A stretch of 37,577 bases of DNA from contig JAUSFL010000042.1 in the NCBI GenBank assembly GCA_030649735.1, positions 1-37,577 on the forward strand, given 5' to 3'. The notes under the pieces are model-generated. The model worked only from the letters and a program-made list of their open reading frames with translations. It was not told the DNA's origin and ran no database searches. Below, piece by piece: positions 5,520-12,297 of this stretch. Origin of the DNA: Candidatus Iainarchaeum sp. Its GTDB lineage: Archaea; Iainarchaeota; Iainarchaeia; Iainarchaeales; UBA10191. Within the stretch, counting starts at the first letter, position 1, and every line of letters begins with the position of its first letter. The position numbers were made by a program, and so were the translations under genes.

Positions 5520-6734
5520 ATGCAAGAATTATTGTTTGTGTTCGGAAGAAACAAGGAATTGTCACTGCTTGAGGCAGTGAGTTATTTCCGCGCAAATGGC
5601 TTTGAGTTTCAAATTCAATTCCTGTCAAAAGACTCTGTAATTTTCCAACTGCCTGACAGTTTCAAGTCCAGTGAAAGAATCAAGGATTTTGGCGGCATTG
5701 TAAAGATTGGGAAAGTAATGATTCATGCAGGCGGAGAAGGCTTTGATGACTTGAAGGAAAAGCTTGAAGCAATAGATTTTACAGAAAGGCTTGGAAAAAA
5801 ATTCTTTTACAGCATTCAAGACTATGGCGAAACACAGGGCAATAACGAGCTTTGCTCTTTCATTGGCGAATACTTCAAGCAAAAATTCAAGGGCCAAAGG
5901 CTAAAGGCAATGTTCAAGCAGCCAAAGCAAGTCAAGGGCGAGAAAAAAAACACTATTTCCCCAAAGCTTTTGGCAAAAAGGCTTGCGACAGAGCATTTGG
6001 ACTTGTTCTTCATTGATGTTGGCGAAAAAATACTGCTTGGAGAGACTGTTGCCTCAAGCAATCCATTGGATTTTGCAGAACGCGACACCCAAAGGCCAGT
6101 AGTCAAGGCAGAGCTTGTGACTTCAGTGAGGCTTGCGCGCATTCTAGTAAACCTTGCAGGCGCTGAGAAAGGAAAGACAATTTTGGACCCTTTTTGCGGG
6201 ATTGGAAGCATAATGCAGGAAATATTGCTTTCACGGCATAATGCAATTGGAGTTGACGCAAGCGCGGAAAACGCAAGTGCTTGCGAACAAAACCTAGAAT
6301 GGACCAAGAAAAAATACCACGTTCAAAGGGAATTCAGTGTCTTCAATAATGATTCACGAAGGCTTTCAAGCTTTTTGAAGCAAGGAAGCTTTCAGGCAGT
6401 TGTTTCAGAGCCATACCTCGGGCCTTACTTAAGAAAGCTGCCTTCACAGCCAACCGCGGAAAGGACAGCAAGAGAGCTTGAAAGCCTTTACGCCGGAGTT
6501 TTCAAGGAATTAAGCAAGCTATTATCCAAAGGCGGAAAAGTCGTTTTCATAATGCCTGTCTTTCCGACAATCCAGAACAAGAAGGTTAAAATACCAGAAA
6601 CAGTCTTTTTGAATAATGGATTCAAGAAAGCGAATCCATTGCTGAAAGAACTGCCTGACGCATTGCCTTTTGTTTACAAGGATGCTGAAAGCAGGATTGA
6701 AAGACTGATTTACGTTCTGGAGAAAACATTATGA
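5520..6734 (+). CDS. THUMP/SAM methyltransferase, Trm-G10 (Trm11-like) tRNA guanine-N2 methyltransferase
   Basis: A 404-residue protein of the COG1041 type: an N-terminal NFLD/THUMP part (residues ~1-180) and a C-terminal Rossmann methyltransferase with motif I DPFCGIGS (223-230), preceded by a Arg-Pro-containing segment and LVTSVRLARILVNLAG, which matches the family. Relatives methylate N2 of guanine 10 in tRNA. The catalytic motif IV, usually DPPY, reads SEPYLGP (296-302), so the first two residues differ while Pro-Tyr is kept; this subgroup may act differently. Downstream a 59-residue membrane protein starts inside the stop codon (ATGA overlap), so the two are translationally linked. Family certain, exact substrate less so. 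Confidence 0.75.
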   Translation: MQELLFVFGRNKELSLLEAVSYFRANGFEFQIQFLSKDSVIFQLPDSFKSSERIKDFGGIVKIGKVMIHAGGEGFDDLKEKLEAIDFTERLGKKFFYSIQDYGETQGNNELCSFIGEYFKQKFKGQRLKAMFKQPKQVKGEKKNTISPKLLAKRLATEHLDLFFIDVGEKILLGETVASSNPLDFAERDTQRPVVKAELVTSVRLARILVNLAGAEKGKTILDPFCGIGSIMQEILLSRHNAIGVDASAENASACEQNLEWTKKKYHVQREFSVFNNDSRRLSSFLKQGSFQAVVSEPYLGPYLRKLPSQPTAERTARELESLYAGVFKELSKLLSKGGKVVFIMPVFPTIQNKKVKIPETVFLNNGFKKANPLLKELPDALPFVYKDAESRIERLIYVLEKTL

Positions 6735-6910
6735 AATTAAGCATTTCAACAATAGGCCTTGTTCTGGAAGTAATCGCGCTCGCGATAATTTTTATTGCAA
6801 TCCTTGGGGGAGTCTTCAATGTAATAATCCTCCTAATAGTTATTCTTGCAATAATCAATTATGGGATTGCAATATACCATTTGAAAAGCGAAAAGCCGCA
6901 AGTAACATGA
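6731..6910 (+). CDS. 59-residue membrane protein
   Basis: A short ORF whose ATG overlaps the stop of the preceding methyltransferase gene (ATGA). Residues ~5-48 are almost entirely hydrophobic and can form two transmembrane helices separated by a turn at Gly26-Gly27-Val-Phe-Asn30, with a charged end (LKSEKPQ). The coupled start and strongly membrane-like composition support it as a real gene. Function is unknown; nothing ties it to tRNA methylation beyond operon position. Confidence 0.55.
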   Translation: MKLSISTIGLVLEVIALAIIFIAILGGVFNVIILLIVILAIINYGIAIYHLKSEKPQVT

Positions 6911-6973
6911 AGCAAGAGCCAAAAAAAAGCAAGCTTAATAAATTCCAAATTCCTAATTTGAGAACTGGTCAAA

Positions 6974-9433
6974 ATGGGCTTTATTCAAACAATCGCATGG
7001 TTTAGGGAACTTGGAAGAGACAGCATTCCAATTGCCGGCGGAAAAGGCGCAAACCTTGGCGAAATGTTCAGGGCAGGATTTCCAGTGCCCGCAGGATTTG
7101 TTGTAACAGCACAGGCTTATTTTGAATTCATAAACAGCACGGGAATAAAGGCCGAAATTGTGAAAAAGATTGACGCAATTGACGTTGAAAAAACCCGCGA
7201 TTTGGAAGACACAAGCAGTGCAATCAGGGAATTAATCATTAATACTCCAATGAGCCAAAAGCTCAAGGATGACATTCGGAAAAGCTATTTATCAATGGAT
7301 GAGAAAAAAATCCTCAATCTTTCAACGCCGCTGGAATGCTTTGTTGCAGTAAGGAGCTCTGCAACCGCAGAAGACCTTCCGGAAGCAAGCTTTGCAGGAC
7401 AGCAGGAAACTTTCGTGAACATCAAAGGCGCTAACGAAGTAGTTGAGGCAGTAAAAAAATGCTGGGCTTCACTATTCACTGCACGCGCAGTCTACTACAG
7501 GAAAAAGCAGGGGTTTGGGACAGAAAAAGTGGGAATTGCGGTTGTAGTGCAAAAAATGGTGAACAGTGAAAAGTCCGGAATAATTTTCACTGCAGAGCCG
7601 CAGACAGGAGACTTGAGCAAAATAATGATTGAGGCAATTTATGGCCAGGGAGAAGCCATTGTTTCAGGCAGCATTACTCCAGATACTTATGTTGTAAGCA
7701 AGGAAGGATTCAAAATCCTGGACAAGAAAATAGTGAAGCAGGAATGGCTTTTGGAAAGGGGAATGCAGGGAAACAACAAGGAAAACGTTCCAATGAAAAT
7801 CCAAAGCGAGCAAAAGCTCACTGACCCGCAAATTATTGAACTGGCAAAGTACGGGCTGAAAAGCGAAACCCATTATGGAAAGCCGCAAGACATGGAATTT
7901 GCAGTGGAAAAAGGCAGGATTTTCATTGTGCAAACAAGGCCGATCACCACAATCAATGCAGTAAGGAAAGTGCAAGAGGAAGAGAAAATTGAAACCAGGG
8001 AAAAGCCAATATTGAAAGGCCTGCCTGCAAGCCCGGGAATTGCCTTCGGCAATGTCAGGGTAGTTCTGGACATCAAGGACATTGGAAAAGTGAAAGAAGG
8101 CGACATTTTATGCACTGTAATGACAAACCCTGACTGGGTTCCGGCAATGCGAAAGGCAAAGGCAATAATAACCAATGAAGGCGGAATTACAGCTCACGCC
8201 GCAATTGTTTCAAGAGAATTGGGAATTCCCTGCGTTGTCGGGACTGGAACAGCGACAGAAATATTAAAGGACGGGCAGGCAATTACAGTCGACGGGTTTA
8301 AGGGAAATGTTTACGCTGGCAAAATCGCGCTGAAAAGCGACGAGAAAAGCAAGGAAAAAGTCCGTGAAGAAATGAAAGCCGAACAGGCAAAGCTTGAAAT
8401 GTTTTTGGAAGAGGCAATTGAAGAGGGAGAGGCAAAAGAGTTCACAATAAACGCGGCGCCTGAAAAAATCATAGAGCAAGAGGCGGGAAAAGAATTGAAA
8501 AGACTGAATGACGTCTTGGACAAGGTCCGCGTGAAAGTGAAAGTGAATGTCGCGCTTCCTGACGCTGCGCAAAAAGCCGCAGACACTGGAGCTGACGGAG
8601 TCGGGCTTTTGCGCGCAGAGCACATGATCACTTCTTCAGGAATGCATCCTGCAGAATTCATAAGGCAGGGAAAATACAATGAGTTGGTAAGCACTGTGAA
8701 AAAAGGAATCAGGGCAGTTGCTGAAAAATTCCCGGGAAAGCAAGTGTGGTACAGGACTTTTGACGCAAGGACTGACGAATTCAAGGCAATGATTGGCGGG
8801 GACAAGGAGCCAAAGGAAGAAAACCCAATGCTGGGCTGGCACGGAATAAGAAGGGATATTGACGATTCTCAAATGTTAAAGGCGCAATTCATGGCAATAA
8901 AAGAACTGCGAAAAGAAGGCATTGTGAATGTCGGAATAATGCTGCCTTTCCTGACTCACATTGAGCAATTGCGCGCTGCAAAAAAGCTTGCGACAGAATT
9001 GGGACTGAAGCCATTGAAGGAAGTCGAGTTTGGCGTAATGGTTGAAACTCCGGCTTCAGTGTGGATTATTGACGACTTGATCAATGACGGAATCTCTTTC
9101 ATTAGCTTTGGAACAAACGACCTGACTCAATTGACTTTGGGAATTGACAGGAACAATGAAAAAATACAGAAAATCTTCACAGAATTGCATCCTGCAGTTT
9201 TGAAGCAATGCGCTTATGTAATTGAAAGATGCAGGAAAAACAACGTGCAATGCAGCATTTGCGGACAGGCTGGAAGCAATCCGGAAATGGTGAAAAAGCT
9301 CGTGAGAATGGGAATAAGCTCGGTTTCAGCAAACATTGACTCTGTGGAAAAAATAAAGACAGTGGTTGCTGAAGAAGAGCAAGAATTGATTAAAAAAACA
9401 CTTGACAGCATTCGCGGCATTACAAAAGTTTAA
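6974..9433 (+). CDS. ppsA: Phosphoenolpyruvate synthase
   Basis: An 819-residue protein with all three PEP synthase parts. The N-terminal ATP-binding domain has GGKGANLGEM and RSSATAEDLPEASFAGQQ. The swivelling phosphohistidine domain has GGITAHAAI with His408. The C-terminal PEP/pyruvate TIM barrel has GLLRAEH, FGVMVETPAS, ISFGTNDLTQ and catalytic CGQ with Cys763. It converts pyruvate and ATP to PEP, AMP and phosphate, feeding gluconeogenesis, or the reverse in some archaea. Length is normal. The ATG lies 63 bases after the small membrane protein gene; an AT-rich TAATAAAT near 6934 may be its promoter. No other central-carbon gene is next to it. Confidence 0.95.
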   Translation: MGFIQTIAWFRELGRDSIPIAGGKGANLGEMFRAGFPVPAGFVVTAQAYFEFINSTGIKAEIVKKIDAIDVEKTRDLEDTSSAIRELIINTPMSQKLKDDIRKSYLSMDEKKILNLSTPLECFVAVRSSATAEDLPEASFAGQQETFVNIKGANEVVEAVKKCWASLFTARAVYYRKKQGFGTEKVGIAVVVQKMVNSEKSGIIFTAEPQTGDLSKIMIEAIYGQGEAIVSGSITPDTYVVSKEGFKILDKKIVKQEWLLERGMQGNNKENVPMKIQSEQKLTDPQIIELAKYGLKSETHYGKPQDMEFAVEKGRIFIVQTRPITTINAVRKVQEEEKIETREKPILKGLPASPGIAFGNVRVVLDIKDIGKVKEGDILCTVMTNPDWVPAMRKAKAIITNEGGITAHAAIVSRELGIPCVVGTGTATEILKDGQAITVDGFKGNVYAGKIALKSDEKSKEKVREEMKAEQAKLEMFLEEAIEEGEAKEFTINAAPEKIIEQEAGKELKRLNDVLDKVRVKVKVNVALPDAAQKAADTGADGVGLLRAEHMITSSGMHPAEFIRQGKYNELVSTVKKGIRAVAEKFPGKQVWYRTFDARTDEFKAMIGGDKEPKEENPMLGWHGIRRDIDDSQMLKAQFMAIKELRKEGIVNVGIMLPFLTHIEQLRAAKKLATELGLKPLKEVEFGVMVETPASVWIIDDLINDGISFISFGTNDLTQLTLGIDRNNEKIQKIFTELHPAVLKQCAYVIERCRKNNVQCSICGQAGSNPEMVKKLVRMGISSVSANIDSVEKIKTVVAEEEQELIKKTLDSIRGITKV

Positions 9434-9459
9434 AACCCTGATTTTGCTTAATTGTTTCA

Positions 9460-10770
9460 ATGAGCGAAAAAACAGAAATTCCAAAACTAATTGTCGGCAA
9501 AAGCATTGAGCGCGAAATCCAGAAAGGAACGCGCCTAATTTACGGAACAGTTGTCAAAAAGACAAAAGGCGAGCCAAAAAAAGGCGAATTAGTCTGGATT
9601 ACTGACGAAAATGGAAAATTCCTTGCACAAGCTTTCGCAAACCCGAAAAGCGCAGCAGTCGCGCAAATCCTGAGCCTGAACGAGAAGGAGAAAATCAATG
9701 AAGAGTTTTTCCGCAAGAAAATTTTCAAGGCAAATTCTTTTCGTCAAGATACATTAAAGTTAGGCACTACAATTTCTGAAAAGCCAGAATTCAACAAATT
9801 CGCGGCAAACTCACCAGCCTTAATTGAAAGACTGAACTCACAGCACGAAAAAAAACTGCAAGAGCATGCCGCAACATCAAATGCTTACCGCCTGTTTTAT
9901 GGGGAAACTGACGAAATTCCCGGCCTCTTGATTGACAGGTTCAACACTATTTGCTCACTGCAAATTTCCTGCCCTGGCGTTGAAAGCTGGAAGCAAAAAA
10001 TCGCGGAAATTCTTTTGGAAATTGACGGAGTAGAAACAGTCGTTGAAAGAAATGACTCGCGCAATCGCGTAAAGCTTGGCTTGCCAATTTTGAAAGGAGT
10101 GCTTGCAGGAAACAAGAAAACCCAGACTGTAATTGAGGAAGGAAAAGTGAAGTTTGAAGTTGACGCCTTGCGCGGGCACAAGACTGGATTTTATTTGGAC
10201 CAGCGCGAGAACAGAATTGCAATAGAGCAGTACTGCAATTCTGAAACTGAAATGCTTGATGTTTTTTCATACACTGGCGGCTTTGGACTGCACGCGGCAG
10301 TTGCCGGAGCAAAAGTCACAATGGTTGACCTTCCTGAAGCATTGGGCCAGGCAAAGCGCAATGCAAAATTGAACAAGGTCGAAGACAAAATCAATTTTAT
10401 GGAAGGCGATGCTTTCGACATGACACAAAAAATCAATTCTCAAGGAAAAAAATTCGATGTAATAAGCTGCGATCCGCCGGCATTCATTCAAAAACTTGAA
10501 GATTTGGAAAGAGGAAAAAAAGCGTACCATCAAATCAACTACAACTGCATCAAGCTGTTTAAAGAAAGCGGCATTCTAGTTTCAAGCTCTTGCAGTCATT
10601 TCCTGGAATTGCAGGACTTCATTGACATCTTGATTGCCGCATCTGCAAATGCTGGAAAAAGGGCAAGCTTAATGGAGCAAAGGTTTCAGGCACGCGATCA
10701 CTTGACGCCAATTGGAAGCAAGAAAGGAAACTACTTGAAATGCATTTTTTTAAGGATTGAGGACAAGTGA
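9460..10770 (+). CDS. rlmI: RlmI-like 23S rRNA cytosine-C5 methyltransferase (PUA + SAM domain)
   Basis: A 436-residue protein of the COG1092 family: N-terminal PUA domain (~1-75), a linker with NAYRLFYGETDEIPGLLIDR (~141-160), then a Rossmann methyltransferase with FYLDQRENR, motif I LDVFSYTGGFGLHAA (266-280) and motif IV DPPAF (338-342). A late Cys pair (SSSCS) is consistent with m5C-type chemistry. Bacterial RlmI methylates C1962 of 23S rRNA; the archaeal target is inferred. Compared with RlmI there seem to be about 35-40 extra residues between the PUA and middle domains (~98-137). A TATA-like GTTTAAAAC inside the end of ppsA, about 28 bases before the ATG, suggests its own leaderless promoter. 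Confidence 0.8.
   Translation: MSEKTEIPKLIVGKSIEREIQKGTRLIYGTVVKKTKGEPKKGELVWITDENGKFLAQAFANPKSAAVAQILSLNEKEKINEEFFRKKIFKANSFRQDTLKLGTTISEKPEFNKFAANSPALIERLNSQHEKKLQEHAATSNAYRLFYGETDEIPGLLIDRFNTICSLQISCPGVESWKQKIAEILLEIDGVETVVERNDSRNRVKLGLPILKGVLAGNKKTQTVIEEGKVKFEVDALRGHKTGFYLDQRENRIAIEQYCNSETEMLDVFSYTGGFGLHAAVAGAKVTMVDLPEALGQAKRNAKLNKVEDKINFMEGDAFDMTQKINSQGKKFDVISCDPPAFIQKLEDLERGKKAYHQINYNCIKLFKESGILVSSSCSHFLELQDFIDILIAASANAGKRASLMEQRFQARDHLTPIGSKKGNYLKCIFLRIEDK
9758..9771 (+). repeat. 14-base direct repeat AGTTAGGCACTACA, copy 1 of 3
   Basis: The same 14 bases occur at 9758-9771 (rlmI), 11267-11280 and 11501-11514 (both dph2). All are on the plus strand and all encode Leu-Gly-Thr-Thr. Copies 1 and 3 also share the next base. 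Confidence 0.5.
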
Positions 10771-11141
10771 AAACTATGGGAATTGCAGTACAATTTGATC
10801 CAGAGCTTGCATTAAGGAACATTGCGGAATTCAGGCAAGGCAAAAGAAAGCTTGAAGAATGCATTCCAGAAAAGCCCGAGGCCGGAAAAACTTACAATTT
10901 CTTGAAGACAGAGCAAAGGAACTATTACCTTTTGGGAGAAATTGCATTGATTGAAACCAAAGGAAACAAGCAATGGTCTAGGCCGGTTGCAAGCATCATT
11001 ATTCTGGAATCAACGCACTTTCTGGACAATGGAAAGCTTTGCACTAAAGGAAAATACAAAGTGATTGAAGTCTTCAAGGACAATAAAGTCCATTTTGAAT
11101 GCACTGACAAAATAGGCACAAGGTATGATGCAAATGTTTAA
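10767..11141 (+). CDS. Conserved-looking hypothetical protein
   Basis: About 124 residues with a GTG start overlapping the rlmI stop (GTGA) and a GAGG ribosome site 5 bases upstream; an ATG three codons later (10776) is the alternative. The sequence is a mixed alpha/beta soluble domain: an N-terminal helix with Lys/Glu-rich stretch, then strands such as YYLLGEIALIE, ASIIILES and KVIEVFK, resembling a small beta-barrel of PUA/ASCH character. That resemblance is impression, not a motif match. It overlaps the start of dph2 by 17 bases, so rlmI, this gene and dph2 form one transcription unit. A role in RNA or translation would fit the neighbours, but is unproven. Confidence 0.7.
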   Translation: MKTMGIAVQFDPELALRNIAEFRQGKRKLEECIPEKPEAGKTYNFLKTEQRNYYLLGEIALIETKGNKQWSRPVASIIILESTHFLDNGKLCTKGKYKVIEVFKDNKVHFECTDKIGTRYDANV

Positions 11142-12090
11142 TCTAAATCTTCCAGAACTTGCCAAAAAAATCAAGGCATTAAAGGGAAAGCCAGAGCTGG
11201 TTTTGGCGCAAGTGCCTGAAGGATTGAAGCCGCAGGGGAAAGAAATTGTTGAGTTTTTGGAACACGAGTTAGGCACTACAGTGGTTCTAAATGCAGAGCC
11301 TTGCTTTGGAGCCTGCGACTTGGCCACTAAAGAAGCGGAAATGCTCAAGGCAGACCTTTTACTGCACTTCGGGCACTCTGATTTTGGAGTCAAAACCAAA
11401 ATGCGCGTAATTTACTGGCCCGTGGAAATGGAATTTGACGAGAAAAAAGTTTGCGAAAAGATTGTGGAAGAATGCACTAAACGAAACTGGTTCAAAATAG
11501 AGTTAGGCACTACAATCCAGCACATAACGCAAGCAAAAAAACTCGAAAAACTCCTTTTGGCAAAACACATTACTGCAAAAGCAACTCAAGTCTTAGGCTG
11601 CAGTTCTACAATCGCAAAAAACCCGAAAAAGCTTGACGGAGCATTCTTTCTGGGAACTGGGGTTTTTCACGCTTTAGGAATGCAATTCAACACCAGCGCA
11701 AAAGTGCTTGCGCTAAATTCAGAAAGCCTTGCAGTGAAAGAGCTGGATTCTGAAAAAGACGCTTACTACCGAAGGAGAATTTCGCAAATCTCGCTTTCTT
11801 CACAAGCCAAAATTTTTGGAATTTTGATTTCAACAAAGCCGGGCCAATTAAACATTAAAACCGCGCTTTCCGCAAAAAAGCTTTTGGAAGAAAAAAAGAA
11901 AACCGCAATTCTCTTAGCAGCCAACTTGCTGAAGCCAGAGTACTTGACTGGAATGCACTTTGACGCTTTCGTGAACACTGCATGCCCGCGCATTGCGGTC
12001 GATGACTCGATGCTTTACGGCAAGCCGGTCTTAAGCTTTAAAGAATTGGAGATAGCAATGGGAAAAAGAAAGCTTGAAGAATTCAAGTGA
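11125..12090 (+). CDS. dph2: 2-(3-amino-3-carboxypropyl)histidine synthase Dph2 (diphthamide synthesis step 1)
   Basis: A 321-residue protein matching archaeal Dph2, a non-classical radical SAM enzyme that transfers an aminocarboxypropyl group from SAM to a histidine of elongation factor 2. The three family cysteines that bind the 4Fe-4S cluster are visible, one per subdomain: GACD (Cys64), LGCS (Cys159) and NTACPRIAVDD (Cys287). Other family features are LAQVPEGL near the start, YWPVEM and TTIQHI. ATGs at codons 1, 2 and 4 are possible starts; all overlap the previous gene. It is the last gene of the rlmI transcription unit. The window has no dph5 or dph6. Confidence 0.9.
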   Translation: MMQMFNLNLPELAKKIKALKGKPELVLAQVPEGLKPQGKEIVEFLEHELGTTVVLNAEPCFGACDLATKEAEMLKADLLLHFGHSDFGVKTKMRVIYWPVEMEFDEKKVCEKIVEECTKRNWFKIELGTTIQHITQAKKLEKLLLAKHITAKATQVLGCSSTIAKNPKKLDGAFFLGTGVFHALGMQFNTSAKVLALNSESLAVKELDSEKDAYYRRRISQISLSSQAKIFGILISTKPGQLNIKTALSAKKLLEEKKKTAILLAANLLKPEYLTGMHFDAFVNTACPRIAVDDSMLYGKPVLSFKELEIAMGKRKLEEFK

Positions 12091-12114
12091 TTTTAAGCCC
12101 CAAGCGCCCTTTTA

Positions 12115-12123
12115 TTTTAAATA
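12115..12123 (+). promoter_or_regulatory. TATA box for the aspS transcript
   Basis: TTTTAAATA is centred about 27 bases before the ATG of the Asn-rich leader ORF (12146), the same spacing as for leaderless genes here. Transcription would then start at or next to that ATG and leave about 150 bases before aspS. Confidence 0.5.
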
Positions 12124-12145
12124 CTCCTTCAGCAGCAATATTATC

Positions 12146-12244
12146 ATGCAAGGCAGTTGTTCGTTAAGGGACTTTTCTGTTTTTGGTTTTAGGCCTTGCA
12201 ACGCAAACAATAATGGCAATAATAACAATAATGGGAATTGCTAG
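12146..12244 (+). CDS. Putative Asn-rich leader peptide upstream of aspS
   Basis: A 32-codon ORF from ATG 12146 to TAG 12242-12244. Residues 19-32 contain ten Asn, including runs of three (21-23) and five (25-29), with the last Asn at 31. The N-terminal half is unremarkable (MQGSCSLRDF). It is too short to be an enzyme; the Asn run suggests a leader peptide sensing Asn-tRNA. The TATA box 27 bases upstream makes leaderless translation from this ATG plausible. The end of the ORF is also the 5' arm of a hairpin that competes with pairing to the aspS ribosome-binding site. Alternatives: a non-coding leader with a chance ORF, or a small Cys/Asn-rich protein. Confidence 0.4.
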   Translation: MQGSCSLRDFSVFGFRPCNANNNGNNNNNGNC

Positions 12245-12295
12245 AATTCCCGCCATTAAAAAAACTAGTGAACTAATATTTTTTGGAGGGAATTC
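12211..12295 (+). promoter_or_regulatory. Candidate translational attenuator of aspS
   Basis: Three mutually exclusive segments are visible: 1, GGGAATT (12233-12239); 2, AATTCCC (12245-12251, with preceding G at 12244); 3, GGGAATTC (12288-12295) covering the Shine-Dalgarno region of aspS. Segment 2 pairs with 1 (7 bases, loop GCTAG containing the leader stop) or with 3 (8 bases). The 1:2 hairpin is extended by TAATGGC (12211-12217) pairing with GCCATTA (12252-12258), leaving the Asn codons as a 15-base bulge. The 1:2 form frees the ribosome site; the 2:3 form hides it. Confidence 0.45.
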
Positions 12296-12297
12296 AA

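Noticed and set aside
8311-8805. A 164-residue minus-strand ORF inside ppsA
   Set aside because: Antisense to well-conserved PEP synthase sequence; Ser/Phe-rich shadow.
12283-12297. TTG start for aspS five codons upstream
   Set aside because: That TTG is part of the ribosome-binding site GGAGGG; the ATG at 12298 has ideal spacing and matches the family start.
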